DNA from: Lysobacter sp. MMG2
GTDB taxonomy: Bacteria > Pseudomonadota > Gammaproteobacteria > Xanthomonadales > Xanthomonadaceae
Length of the DNA stretch: 64,000 bases
Reading direction: 5' to 3'
Assembly (NCBI RefSeq): GCF_016735495.2
Contig: NZ_JAERQY020000002.1
Location: 434,001 to 498,000, forward strand
A program made the position numbers and the translations under genes. Shown here one piece after another: positions 28,462-37,966 of this stretch; position 1 is the stretch's first letter, and each line of letters opens with the position of its first letter. The notes beneath the pieces were generated by a model. It was not told the DNA's origin, did no database searches, and saw nothing but the letters and a program-made list of their open reading frames with translations.

Positions 28462-31400
28462 GTGCACCCTGCGCGAAGCGCCGTGCGCGCGATGCTGGCG
28501 TCGATGTGCTGCCTGTTCGCCCTGCTGGTCGCCGATGCCGCGCACGCACTGGACGCGACGCGGCGCATCGGCCAGTTCCACCACACCGCCTGGACGGTGA
28601 AGGAAGGCGCGCCCGGTCAGGTCACGGCGCTGGCGCAGACGCGCGACGGTTATCTGTGGCTGGCCACGCAGATCGGCCTGTTCCGCTTCGATGGCGTCCA
28701 GTTCGAGCGCTTCGAGCCGACCGGTTCGAACGCCTTCCCCGCCGCAAGCATCTCCACGCTGTACGCACCGGCGAACGGCGGGCTGTGGGTGGGGTTCCGC
28801 TATGGCGCGGTGAGTTTCATCGAAGGCGACCGGATCACCCACTACGGCGAGGCCGACGGCCTGCCCACCAGCACGGTGTTCCGCTTCGCACAGGACCACG
28901 ACGGCACCTTGTGGGCGGCCACGTTCACCGGCCTCGTCCGCCTACGCGGACATCGCTGGGAACGGCTGGGGCCGCAGTGGCGGTACCCGGGAAAGCAGGC
29001 GCGCACGGTGTTCGTCGACGCCGCCGGCACGCTGTGGGTGGCGACGGAGCATCAAGTGGCGTTCCTTCGCAAGGGTGCAACGACGTTCCAGAGCGTGGCC
29101 GCGCCGGTCGGGCGGATCAGCCAGATCGCACAGGCGCCCGACGGCAGCATCTGGGTCGCCGAATCCGACGGCGCCGTGCGCGCATTGCCGTTGGATGCCA
29201 CGCCGGCCACGCGCGCCCTCACCCTGCCATCGGCCGGGCTGCTGTTCGATCGCGACGGGACGCTGTGGGCGACCACGCTGGGCGAAGGCGTGTTCCGGCT
29301 CGCGCATCCCACCGCCGCGGCGGGTGGCGAGGCGACGCGGGCGTTCGAAGCGTTCCGCCGGGTCGACGGGCTCAGTTCGGATTACGTGCAACCGATCCTG
29401 GAAGACCGCGAAGGCACGGTCTGGATCGGCAGCAGCCGCGGGCTCGACCGCTTCCGCCATTCCAACGTGGTGCCGGCGCTGCTTCCGGAAGGCGCGCAGG
29501 ATTTCGCCATCGCCCCCGACGACAGCGGGGCGTTGCTGGCAGGCACCCGAAACCGGCCGCTCATGCACCTGCACGGCGATCGGCTGACCTTCCTCGACGT
29601 GCCCGCGCCGATCACCGCCGCGCATCGCGACCGCGACGGCGTCGTATGGCTCGGCGGGCCCGACGGCCTGTGGGCGCTGCGCGCGGGCCGCGCGACGGAA
29701 GTGACCGCGCTGCCCGTGCGCGACTACTCCGGCGTGCAGGCCATCGCGAAGGATGGCGACGGCGCGCTGTGGGTGTCGTTGAACACGCCCGGCGTCTACC
29801 GGCTGGCGCAGGGAAAGTGGCAGCACTTCCAGGACCTGCGGGGCATGCCGGAAGGCTCCTCGCCGCTCACGCTGCTGGCGGCGAACGACGGCGCGCTGTG
29901 GATGGGCTTCGCGCGCAACAAGATCACGCTGATGCGCCGCGGCGCGCTGCAACTTCTCGACACCGCACAGGGACTGAACGTGGGCAACGTTACCGCGCTG
30001 TTCGAGGGCGCGGACGGAATCTGGATCGGCGGCGAACGCGGGCTGGCGTTGTATCGCGAGGGTCGCGTGCGAAGCGTCCTCGCGGGCGCCGACGATCCGT
30101 TCCTCGGCATCTCCGGCATCGTGCAAACGCGCGAGGGCGACCTGTGGTTGAACGGCGCACGCGGAATCGTGCACGTGCCGGCCGCACGGGTACCGCGCCT
30201 GTTCGAGTCGGGCGAAGGCCGCGTGTACGAACGCTTCGATTTCCTCGACGGCGTACCGGGCATCCCGGCGCAGTTCCGCCCCTTGCCCACCGCCGTGCAG
30301 ACCGACGACGGCCAGCTGTGGTTCGCCACCACCAGCGGCGTGGTGTCGATCGATCCGGCGGCGATCGCGCGCAATCCGATTCCGCCACCGGTGCGGATCC
30401 GTTCGCTGCTCGCCAACGACCGCACCTGGGGCGTGGGCGCGCAGACACTGGCATTGCCCGCCGGCGTCAGAAACCTGCAGATCGCCTACACCGCGCTGAG
30501 CCTGTCGATTCCCGAGCGCGTGCGGTTCCGCTACAAGCTGGAGGGCTACGACCAGGACTGGCAGGACGCCGGCACGCGACGCGTCGCCTTCTACAGCGAT
30601 CCAGGCCCGGGCACGTATACCTTCCGCGTCATCGCCGCCAACAACGACGGCGTGTGGAACGAACTGGGCGCATCGCAGCGGCTCACGATCGCGCCGCGCT
30701 ACTACCAGACGGCGTGGTTCCGCCTGCTGTGCGCGCTGCTGGCGATCTCGGTGCTGTGGATCGCTTACCTGCTCCGCCTTCGCCATCTCGCCGGTCAGAT
30801 CCGCCTGCGCATGCAGGAGCGCTACATGGAGCGCGAGCGCATCGCGCGTGAACTGCACGACACGCTGCTGCAGGGCACCCAGGGATTGATCCTGCGGCTG
30901 CACGCGGCCAGCCAGGGCCTTCGCGAAGACGATCCGGTGCGCGAGGATCTGGAGAAGGCGCTGGACCTGGCCGAGCACGCGCTGACCGAAGGACGCGACC
31001 GCGTGCGCGGACTGCGCGGCGACGTGCAGTACTGGCACGACCTGGGCAGCGCGCTGCTGCACGTGCGCGACGAGATCCTCACCCAGCCATTGCCGGACAT
31101 GCGCCTGATCGAGGAAGGAAAGCCGCGTGCCCTGCTGCCCGGCGTCGCCGAGGAGCTGTACCTGATCGGCCGCGAAGCGGTCCTCAACGCACTCCAGCAT
31201 GCGCGTGCGAACGCGGTGGAGATCGAAGTGGGTTATCACCAGCGCGAACTGCGCCTGCGCGTACGCGACGACGGCGTCGGCATGCACCAGCACACGCCCA
31301 ACCGTCCCGGCCACTGGGGACTGGACGGCATGTCCGAGCGCGCCGAACGACTGGGTGCGCACCTGGACGTGCTGTCGCGCCCGGGCGCGGGTACCGAAGT

Positions 31401-31491
31401 CGCCCTGCGCGTGCCCGCCGCCGCGGCGTATGCGCGTCCCACGCGTTCATCGTATTGGCGACGACTGCTCGATCGGCTGCCATGGCGATAG
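28462..31491 (+). CDS. Propeller-type sensor histidine kinase (Reg_prop, Y_Y_Y, HisKA_3, HATPase)
   Basis: A 1009-residue kinase from GTG 28462 (VHPARSAVRAMLASMCCLFALLV...AHA), which places a signal peptide at the N-terminus; the frame is open from ATG 28297. A periplasmic two-component-regulator propeller has repeats such as DGYLWLATQIGLFRFDG and EGTVWIGSSRGLDRF. Then come a Y_Y_Y domain (about 640-720), one transmembrane helix (LLCALLAISVLWIAYLL), HisKA_3 with His799 in ARELHDTLLQG, and an HATPase with DDGVGM. It is NarL-partner type, but no response regulator is adjacent. Confidence 0.9.
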   Translation: MHPARSAVRAMLASMCCLFALLVADAAHALDATRRIGQFHHTAWTVKEGAPGQVTALAQTRDGYLWLATQIGLFRFDGVQFERFEPTGSNAFPAASISTLYAPANGGLWVGFRYGAVSFIEGDRITHYGEADGLPTSTVFRFAQDHDGTLWAATFTGLVRLRGHRWERLGPQWRYPGKQARTVFVDAAGTLWVATEHQVAFLRKGATTFQSVAAPVGRISQIAQAPDGSIWVAESDGAVRALPLDATPATRALTLPSAGLLFDRDGTLWATTLGEGVFRLAHPTAAAGGEATRAFEAFRRVDGLSSDYVQPILEDREGTVWIGSSRGLDRFRHSNVVPALLPEGAQDFAIAPDDSGALLAGTRNRPLMHLHGDRLTFLDVPAPITAAHRDRDGVVWLGGPDGLWALRAGRATEVTALPVRDYSGVQAIAKDGDGALWVSLNTPGVYRLAQGKWQHFQDLRGMPEGSSPLTLLAANDGALWMGFARNKITLMRRGALQLLDTAQGLNVGNVTALFEGADGIWIGGERGLALYREGRVRSVLAGADDPFLGISGIVQTREGDLWLNGARGIVHVPAARVPRLFESGEGRVYERFDFLDGVPGIPAQFRPLPTAVQTDDGQLWFATTSGVVSIDPAAIARNPIPPPVRIRSLLANDRTWGVGAQTLALPAGVRNLQIAYTALSLSIPERVRFRYKLEGYDQDWQDAGTRRVAFYSDPGPGTYTFRVIAANNDGVWNELGASQRLTIAPRYYQTAWFRLLCALLAISVLWIAYLLRLRHLAGQIRLRMQERYMERERIARELHDTLLQGTQGLILRLHAASQGLREDDPVREDLEKALDLAEHALTEGRDRVRGLRGDVQYWHDLGSALLHVRDEILTQPLPDMRLIEEGKPRALLPGVAEELYLIGREAVLNALQHARANAVEIEVGYHQRELRLRVRDDGVGMHQHTPNRPGHWGLDGMSERAERLGAHLDVLSRPGAGTEVALRVPAAAAYARPTRSSYWRRLLDRLPWR

Positions 31492-31512
31492 CGCATGCCA
31501 CGATGCATGCGC
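31491..31512. terminator. Perfect 8-bp inverted repeat between convergent genes
   Basis: GCGCATGC-CACGAT-GCATGCGC lies in the 25 bp between the kinase stop (31491) and the antiporter stop (31517). It could stop transcription from both sides, but it has no T tract. Confidence 0.35.
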
Positions 31513-31516
31513 CCGG

Positions 31517-32950
31517 CTAGACCGTGAGTGCTCCGGTGGCGAGTCCGTACAGCGCGATCGCCGCTGCGACGCACAGCAGCACGAACACCATGCGCTCCCC
31601 GCGCGTGAACACCGCTTTGCCTTCTTCCCTGCGCGCCAGCACGAACAGGATCGTGGCGGGCACGTACAGCAGCGCGGTGAACAGCAGGTACCGCGTGCCA
31701 CCGAAGGTCAGCATCGCGGCGGCATACGCCGTGGCCAGCACGGTGCACAGCAGCGCGCGGCGACGCGCCGCGGACTCGTCGGCCGCGAAGGTTTCACCCG
31801 TCCACGCCAGTTTCACTCCGTAAGCGCCGACCAGCAGGTACGGGACCAGCGTCATCGCGCCGGTCATCTTCAGCGCGAGCAGGAAGGCGTACTCGGCGAA
31901 CCAGGTCACCAGCAGGAACGCCTGGATCAGCGAATTGGTAAGCCAAAGCGCGGCCGCCGGCGCACCGCGTGCATTCTCGCGCGCCAGCGCCGCGGGCACG
32001 GTGCCGTCGCGCGCCGCCGAATGCAGCACCTCGGCCGCCAGCAGCGACCATGACAGGTAGTTTCCCAGCACCGAGATCAGCAACCCCACGCTGACGAAGA
32101 CACGCCCCCACGGACCGACCACCGCCTCCATCACGCCCGCCATCGCCGGCGTGGGCTGCGCGGCGAGTTCGGGCCGCAGCAGGATGCCGTAGGAGAACAT
32201 CGTCACCATGATCAGCAGGCAGAGCACGCCGAAGAAGCCGAGCACGGTCGCCAGGCCCACGTCCTCGCGCCTACGGGCGTAGCGCGAGTAGACGCTTGCG
32301 CCTTCGATGCCGACGAACGCGAACACCGTCACCAGCAGCGTCGCGCGCACCTGGCCGGCCACGCCGGAGAACGTGGCCTCGTCCCCGCCCCACAGGTTGG
32401 CCGCGAACACATCGCGCCGGAAGCCCACGATGACGACGAAGATGAAGGTGGCGATCGGCACTAGCTTGGCGATGGTGGCGATGGTGTTGAGCGCGGCGGC
32501 CTCACGCACGCCGCGCAGGATCAGCAGGTGCACGCCCCACAGCAGCAGCGACGCGGACACGATCGCCAGCGCGGTCGTGCCATCGCCGAACGCCGGCACG
32601 AACTGACCGATCGTCGCCTTGATCAGCACCAGGCAGGCCACGTCCGCCAGGCAGCAGCCGATCCAGTAGCCGATCGCCGACATGAAGCCGGCGTAGCCGC
32701 CGAAACCGGCCCGGGCATAGGCGTAGATGCCCGAATCCAGATCCGGCCGGCGTCGCGATAGGATCAGGAAGGTGAAGGCCAGCATCAGCATGCCGCCGCC
32801 GGCGATGAGCCAGGCGATGCTCGCGCCCACCACGCCGGTGGCACGCGCGAACGCGGCCGGCAGCGCGAAGATGCCCGAGCCGATCATCGAACCCACGACC
32901 AGCGCGAACAACGCGCCGAACGAGAGCGTCTTGGCCTGCGGCGTGCTCAT
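31517..32950 (-). CDS. APC-superfamily basic amino acid/polyamine antiporter (ArcD-like)
   Basis: A 477-residue carrier with about 12 transmembrane helices. It begins with the APC consensus TLSFGALFALVVGSMIGSGIFALPAAFA, and SGIYAYARAGFGGYAGFMSAIGYW follows, as in arginine/ornithine antiporters. Arginine:ornithine or lysine/cadaverine exchange is possible; no arginine deiminase genes are adjacent to fix the substrate. The MarC gene lies 37 bp upstream on the same strand, a possible two-gene operon. Confidence 0.88.
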   Translation of the reverse strand: MSTPQAKTLSFGALFALVVGSMIGSGIFALPAAFARATGVVGASIAWLIAGGGMLMLAFTFLILSRRRPDLDSGIYAYARAGFGGYAGFMSAIGYWIGCCLADVACLVLIKATIGQFVPAFGDGTTALAIVSASLLLWGVHLLILRGVREAAALNTIATIAKLVPIATFIFVVIVGFRRDVFAANLWGGDEATFSGVAGQVRATLLVTVFAFVGIEGASVYSRYARRREDVGLATVLGFFGVLCLLIMVTMFSYGILLRPELAAQPTPAMAGVMEAVVGPWGRVFVSVGLLISVLGNYLSWSLLAAEVLHSAARDGTVPAALARENARGAPAAALWLTNSLIQAFLLVTWFAEYAFLLALKMTGAMTLVPYLLVGAYGVKLAWTGETFAADESAARRRALLCTVLATAYAAAMLTFGGTRYLLFTALLYVPATILFVLARREEGKAVFTRGERMVFVLLCVAAAIALYGLATGALTV

Positions 32951-32987
32951 CGGCGCTCTCCTTGTCGATGCATGTGCACGGTTCGCC

Positions 32988-33674
32988 TCAACTGACGATG
33001 CCGTTGAGCTCGGCCCAGCCGTTCCACATGATCTGGATGCCGATGCACAGCAGGATGAACGACATCAGCCGCATCATCACCAGCGTGCCGGCGGGCCCGA
33101 GCTTGCCGAGCACGGCAGCGGCGTTCTTGAAGATGTAGTACAGCACGATGCTCACCAGCGTCGCGCCGCCCGCGCAGATCGCCAGGCCCGTCAGGTAGAG
33201 CGCGGGCGTGGTCATCGGAAACTCGGTGCCAAGCGCGATCGACGCGGCGATGGTGCCGGGACCGGTGGTCAGCGGAAAGGTCATCGGAAAAAAGCTGCGG
33301 CTGAGGATCTCCTGTTGCGACAGCGCGCGGGCTTCGTCCACGGCGGCGGCGTGCATCTCGTCCTCGCCGTGCTGTGCACCGAGCATGCGCCACGCGGCTG
33401 CCGCCACCAGCAATCCGCCGCCCAGGCGCACGATCGGCAGCGAGATTCCGAAAACGCGCAGCACGTAGGTGCCGATCAGCATCGACACGACGATGACGAA
33501 CCAGCTGTTGATCGAGATCTGCCGCGCAAGCCGCTTGGCCGACGCCGGATGGCGACCGACGGTGGCGACGAACACCGGCGCGGAGCTCAGCGGATTGATG
33601 ATGGGCAGCAGCGTCATCGGGATCAACACGAGATCCTTGGCGAACTCGATCAGGAATGACTCGCCGTACGTCAT
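32988..33674 (-). CDS. MarC/NAAT family membrane protein
   Basis: A 228-residue protein with six predicted helices. TLLPIINPLSSAPVFVA at the N-terminus and PLTTGPGTIAASIALG in the middle are the paired repeats of the MarC (UPF0056) family. Some members were proposed to move neutral amino acids; the role is uncertain. Confidence 0.9.
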   Translation of the reverse strand: MTYGESFLIEFAKDLVLIPMTLLPIINPLSSAPVFVATVGRHPASAKRLARQISINSWFVIVVSMLIGTYVLRVFGISLPIVRLGGGLLVAAAAWRMLGAQHGEDEMHAAAVDEARALSQQEILSRSFFPMTFPLTTGPGTIAASIALGTEFPMTTPALYLTGLAICAGGATLVSIVLYYIFKNAAAVLGKLGPAGTLVMMRLMSFILLCIGIQIMWNGWAELNGIVS

Positions 33675-34032
33675 CGGCTGCTCCCTTCGGTCAACTTCGC
33701 CATGCGGCGGACAGGCCGGATTCGCGTGCCCGGATCCCGATCTGGCCGCGCTTGCGCCATCGGGTGCTCACGGTCGCGCGGAAGAGCGCGGCCACGGTGA
33801 TGCACCCTGCGCGCTGCGACCGGACGATGGAGCCGCGCGCGTCACGAACCCGTGAAGGAATGGTGGAGGCGCCGCCATGCGCGTGTGATAAGTAGGGCGC
33901 GGAGCGACCTGCCACGACCCCGGGGCCTTCGAACCTCACCGGCATCTCGTCCATGGAAGTTGGCGTATTACCGGCACCGTCGCCCGCGTCGGATCTGCGA
34001 CGGCATCCAGTCCGCTCTGGCATGGAGGAGCC
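33675..34032. other. Divergent intergenic region, no feature seen
   Basis: About 360 bp between the divergent marC-type gene and the TPR/barrel gene. It ends in a strong ribosome site (GGAGGA, 34023-34028) for the latter. I see no repeat, hairpin or credible small gene in the rest. Confidence 0.5.
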
Positions 34033-35373
34033 ATGCGACGCCCTTGCCCATCGCCTGGTCGCTCGCGTCTCAGCCGGAAGGGTTGGCGCATCGCCTGCGC
34101 CGCATGCTTGTGCGTCTGCTTCGCGGCGCATGCCCAGGACCCTGCGCTGGAGCAGGCCGAGACGATGGTGCGCGACCATCAGTACCAGCAGAGCTATGAA
34201 CTGCTCGCGCCGCTGGCGAACTCGCACGCGCAGGACGCGAACTTCTTCTACCTGCTCGGTCGCGCCGCGCTCGGCACGGGCAACGCCGAGCAGGCGCGCG
34301 TCGCCCTGGAGCACAGCATCGAGCTCGATCCGGACGACACCGAGGCCCACCTCGCCCTCGGTCGCGCGTTTCGCGCGCTGGGGCAGTACGCGAAGGCCCG
34401 CGACCAGTTCGAGGTCGCACTGCGCTTCGAGAACCTCCCGTCCGACCTGCTCACGCAGGTGGAGATCTACGACGACGCCGCGCGCGAGGTGCTGGAGAAC
34501 GAACGCAGCACGACGGCCTTCGGATACGCCGTAGCGGGCTATGGCCGCTACCGCGTCAATTCCACGCGCGGGACCAACGTCCTCGGCGGCGGCGATCGCG
34601 ACGAACTGTTCTGGAACCTGCGCGCCGGCGGCGGAATCAACCATTCCTTCGGCAACGGCTATGCGATCGACGGCACGCTCGACTACCGGCAACGCTTCTA
34701 CGACGAGGAGTCTCGCGACGACCGCGACCTGCGCTGGAGCTTCGCCGGCAGCCGCGGCGTCGACGATGGCAACGTCGCGCTGGGCCTGCGCGGCCGCGTG
34801 AGCTACCGCGGCAACGGCGATTACCGCAACGACGTTGCCGGCTTCGTCGACTACAGCCGCAACCTCAACCTGGACAACCAGCTGACGATGGGCGTGTCGG
34901 TGGAGCGACGCCGCTACCCCAGCGGCCCGCTGCGCGCCCGCAGCCGCACCAACGCCTCGGCGTCGCTGGGCTGGAGCACGTCCTTCGCCGACGGCGCCGC
35001 CAGTTTCTCCTTCACCGCACACGGCGGCCGCAACTACGCGACCTCGCGACCCGATGGCGAATCCGACGTGTACGGCGCAACCGCCAACCTGGACTACACC
35101 TTCGGCGACACGCTGGATGCCTTCGTCTTCGTCTGGTGGGAACGCGATGCGTACAACACCGACCGCGTGCACTTCCATCCCGACGAAGTGGACGAGGAGG
35201 CGATCCTGCGGCGCGAGGACAACCTCTACGAAGGCGGCCTGGGCGTGGTGTGGGAGTTCCTGCCGAGTTGGTCGCTGCGACCGGAGCTGCTGTACATCCG
35301 CGACCAGAGCAACGTCGTCGGCTTCAACTACAGCTCCACGGAAGTGTGGATCAATGTGCGCAAGAACTTCTGA
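34033..35373 (+). CDS. Slam-like outer-membrane protein: TPR domain plus beta-barrel
   Basis: A 446-residue exported protein. The signal peptide is GWRIACAACLCVCFAAHAQ. A TPR region (about 36-150: YLLGRAALGTGNAEQARVALEHSIELDPDDTEAHLALGRAF) is followed by about 295 residues of alternating beta strands ending in Phe (TEVWINVRKNF), a typical outer-membrane C-terminus. This size and order are those of Slam/DUF560 proteins, which move lipoproteins across the outer membrane; PgaA-like TPR barrels are the alternative. Its 3' end overlaps a lipoprotein gene by 20 nt. The ATG follows GGAGGA. Confidence 0.75.
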   Translation: MRRPCPSPGRSRLSRKGWRIACAACLCVCFAAHAQDPALEQAETMVRDHQYQQSYELLAPLANSHAQDANFFYLLGRAALGTGNAEQARVALEHSIELDPDDTEAHLALGRAFRALGQYAKARDQFEVALRFENLPSDLLTQVEIYDDAAREVLENERSTTAFGYAVAGYGRYRVNSTRGTNVLGGGDRDELFWNLRAGGGINHSFGNGYAIDGTLDYRQRFYDEESRDDRDLRWSFAGSRGVDDGNVALGLRGRVSYRGNGDYRNDVAGFVDYSRNLNLDNQLTMGVSVERRRYPSGPLRARSRTNASASLGWSTSFADGAASFSFTAHGGRNYATSRPDGESDVYGATANLDYTFGDTLDAFVFVWWERDAYNTDRVHFHPDEVDEEAILRREDNLYEGGLGVVWEFLPSWSLRPELLYIRDQSNVVGFNYSSTEVWINVRKNF

Positions 35374-35809
35374 CGCGATCGCGCGACTGCTCGCGTGCAC
35401 ATGGATGATCCTGCTTTGCGCCTGCGCGCACACGCCCACCGATCCGCGCGAGCGATTGTCACGTTACCGCGCGCAGGCGGGCCTGCCGGTGGCGGACTTT
35501 CCCTACGTGCGTAACATGCGCTGGGAGGCCCTCGGCGACCAGGCGCTCGCCGTATGGCCGCGTCGCGAGACGGGATTCCTCATTGAACTGCCCTCGCCCT
35601 GCCACGGGCTCGACGAAGCGCGCGCGATCCGGATCGGTCATGGCGACGGTCGCGTGCGCACGCGGATCGACGCGATCCGCGTGCTGTCGCTGCCCGGATC
35701 GCCGCCGATGCAGCGCCCGCCCTGCCCGATCATGCTGATCAGCCCGCTACCGACGCCGGGCCTCGCCCTTCCGGACGAACTTCGTACCGTCGAAGACGAA
35801 GCCCAATGA
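35354..35809 (+). CDS. DUF6491 family lipoprotein
   Basis: A 151-residue lipoprotein starting at ATG 35354 inside the 3' end of the barrel gene. The signal ends in ILLCAC (lipobox Cys). The mature part carries LSRYRAQAGLPVADF and RWEALGDQALAVWPRRETGFLIELPSPCHGLDEARAIRI, the pattern also found in the protein at 40220-40717. This pattern matches DUF6491 as I know it. Function unknown. The overlap makes it a candidate client of the upstream Slam-like barrel. Confidence 0.75.
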   Translation: MCARTSDAIARLLACTWMILLCACAHTPTDPRERLSRYRAQAGLPVADFPYVRNMRWEALGDQALAVWPRRETGFLIELPSPCHGLDEARAIRIGHGDGRVRTRIDAIRVLSLPGSPPMQRPPCPIMLISPLPTPGLALPDELRTVEDEAQ

Positions 35810-35849
35810 CACCGGATCTTCCGCCCACGCTGGCCGCAGGAGAGGCGCC

Positions 35850-36398
35850 ATGACCGACGATCGCATCCGCCCGTCCCTTGCCCGGAGCGGTTCGCCGCGC
35901 CGGTGCGGCGGTGTAACGGGGCGGACGATGCTCGGGGTGATCGCGGCGGCGGCGCTGGTCGTGGTCCTCATGGTTTCCGTCTACGAACGACGCGCCAACG
36001 AAGCGGGCACGCACGGCGCGCTGCTGGAACGCGGCATGTCGCCCGGGCATCGCATGCTCAACCAGGAAGCCGGGCGCACCCTGCCCTCCAACGCACCGCG
36101 CATCCAGCGCGCGGATGCACTCGTCACGCGGGTCTCCGGGCGCTTCCGCACGAGCAAGGAGAAGGCCGCCCAGCTGGCGCTGATCACGCGCGACTCGATC
36201 GCGAAGAAACATCCCGAGGACGTGCTCGATGTACTCGATGCCGCGTTGTTCGCCACCGAGGGCATGGCGCCGGGATCGGTGCCGCCGCTGGAGCCGGTCC
36301 TGGGCCTTTACGCAAAGGCGCGCTTGGAGGGGGCCGGCGTGCCTGCCGCCCGCGACATGACGCGGGCGTTCGTGCAGGCCCGAACGCGCACGCCCTAG
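35850..36398 (+). CDS. Hypothetical single-pass membrane protein
   Basis: 182 residues with a cytoplasmic basic N-terminus, one transmembrane helix (MLGVIAAAALVVVLMVSVY, about 27-45) and a helical extracytoplasmic domain (about 60-182) rich in Ala and charged residues (RTSKEKAAQLALITRDSIAKKHPEDVLDVLDAAL). It lies 40 bp after the DUF6491 gene, so it is probably in the same operon. No family recognised. Confidence 0.65.
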   Translation: MTDDRIRPSLARSGSPRRCGGVTGRTMLGVIAAAALVVVLMVSVYERRANEAGTHGALLERGMSPGHRMLNQEAGRTLPSNAPRIQRADALVTRVSGRFRTSKEKAAQLALITRDSIAKKHPEDVLDVLDAALFATEGMAPGSVPPLEPVLGLYAKARLEGAGVPAARDMTRAFVQARTRTP

Positions 36399-36414
36399 CC
36401 GGCGTTGCGCCGCT

Positions 36415-36876
36415 TCAACGCCGACGCATCCAGCCGCGCTTGAGCGCGGCCATGCGCCCCAGGTACAGCGCGATGAGCAGGCCGATGCTGATGATCAGGA
36501 TCAGCCCGGTGACGCGCAGCCATTCGCCGCGTGCCGCGCTCAGGCGCTCGCCGCTGGCGATCTGCTCCAGTTCGAGGACGCAATCCGCATCGGCCAGTTC
36601 GTTCTGCCGGGTGGCGCTGTACACCGCGCCGGCGCGGCGCGTTTCGGCCACCTCGCCCGTGCGGCGCGAGAGGCGCTCGGCGTCGGTTCCGTCCGCCGCG
36701 GCGCGACGGTGGCGTTCCAGTTCCTGACGCGCGACGGCGCGCGTCACCGGCTCGGTCAGGTTCGTGCAATGTTCGACCGTGCCCGTCGAGCGCGCCGTCG
36801 GCCAGACCGGAATCCGATACACGGCGACGAGGGCGAGCACGATGCCGATCGCGATCCACAGGATGATCCGGTACAT
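36415..36876 (-). CDS. Hypothetical two-helix membrane protein with a periplasmic coiled segment
   Basis: 153 residues. Helices at the two ends (MYRIILWIAIGIVLALVAVY and LILIISIGLLIALYLGRM) bracket a charged, probably helical loop of about 95 residues with two Cys (HCTNL, ADCVLEL) that could form a disulfide. It lies 37 bp downstream of the AI-2E family gene on the same strand. No family recognised. Confidence 0.65.
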   Translation of the reverse strand: MYRIILWIAIGIVLALVAVYRIPVWPTARSTGTVEHCTNLTEPVTRAVARQELERHRRAAADGTDAERLSRRTGEVAETRRAGAVYSATRQNELADADCVLELEQIASGERLSAARGEWLRVTGLILIISIGLLIALYLGRMAALKRGWMRRR

Positions 36877-36913
36877 GAGGGCCTCCTCGCACGGGACGGT
36901 TTAGGGAAACGGT

Positions 36914-37951
36914 TCAATCCGATCGCCCGCGCTCGGCGGGGTCGCCGGCCAGCAACGACGTCCATGAGCGCATGGCGGGGTGATGTTCGGCGAAGGTCAT
37001 CAGCGCGATCAGCATGGGCACGCCGATGAACGCGCCGGCGATGCCCCACAGCATGCTCCACAGGAACACCGCGAACAGCACCAGGAACGGCGAGATCGAC
37101 AGGCGGCGGCCGGCGATGCGCGGCTCCAGGTAGCTGCCCAGCAGGAACTGCACCAGGTTCAGTCCGATGAAGATGAGCACCGGCTCGATGGCGAAACCGA
37201 ACTGCACGATCGCGAACAACGTGGGCAGCACCGTCGCGAACAGCGGCCCGATGAAGGGAATGAAGTTCAGCGCGAACGCGATCAGGCCCCATTCGGGCGC
37301 CAGATCCAACCCCACCGCATACGCCAGCGCCCACACGCCCAGGCCGGTCGCGGCGCTCACCGCGCTGCGGATCACCATGTAGCGCTGGAACTTGGCCGCT
37401 GTCGCGCGGCACGCGCCCACCACGTCGGCGCGTCCGGCGCGCACCAGCTTCTGTCGCGTGGAGTCCACTTCCAGCAGACCCAGCACGACGAACACCAACG
37501 CGATGACGATGAAGCTGGCCACCTGCTGCAGGCCGACGCCCAGGCGCTGCAAGGCACCGAACAGCCAGCGCGGTTCGAAGTTGTGGATGAACTCGCTCGC
37601 CAGATAGAAGCCGTGTCCTTGCAGCCACACATCCATCCGCTGGTAGTGCGTCTGGAAGGCCGCCGCATTGCCGATGGCCCACTGCACGGCGCGATTCAGC
37701 CCCCACATCACCAGGCTCGCCATCGCGATCACCACCGCGGCGGTGGCCAGTACCGTGAGGAACATGGCGAGCACTCGCGGCAGGCGCGCTTCCATCGCGC
37801 GTTGCAAGGGCCACACGACGGACACGATGAACACCGCCAGGAACACCGGCGCGAACAGCGAGCGCCCCAGGTACAGCGCCACCATGATCACGAACACCGC
37901 GGCCGCGCCGAGCAGCGGCACGATCGGTATCAGGGCGCGTCGCATCTGCAT
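36914..37951 (-). CDS. AI-2E family transporter
   Basis: A 345-residue membrane protein with the usual eight-helix plan. A hydrophobic N-terminus (LFAPVFLAVFIVSVVWPL) precedes a soluble middle segment (about 120-200), and the C-terminal signature FIPFIGPLFATVLPTLFAIVQF and LEPRIAGRRLSISPFLVLFAVFLWSMLWGIAGAFIGVP follows. The family includes TqsA and Na+/H+ antiporter-like members; the substrate is not predictable. It is the middle of a three-gene minus-strand unit, 15 bp after the outer-membrane protein gene. Confidence 0.9.
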   Translation of the reverse strand: MQMRRALIPIVPLLGAAAVFVIMVALYLGRSLFAPVFLAVFIVSVVWPLQRAMEARLPRVLAMFLTVLATAAVVIAMASLVMWGLNRAVQWAIGNAAAFQTHYQRMDVWLQGHGFYLASEFIHNFEPRWLFGALQRLGVGLQQVASFIVIALVFVVLGLLEVDSTRQKLVRAGRADVVGACRATAAKFQRYMVIRSAVSAATGLGVWALAYAVGLDLAPEWGLIAFALNFIPFIGPLFATVLPTLFAIVQFGFAIEPVLIFIGLNLVQFLLGSYLEPRIAGRRLSISPFLVLFAVFLWSMLWGIAGAFIGVPMLIALMTFAEHHPAMRSWTSLLAGDPAERGRSD

Positions 37952-37966
37952 GGACGTCTGCGGGCG

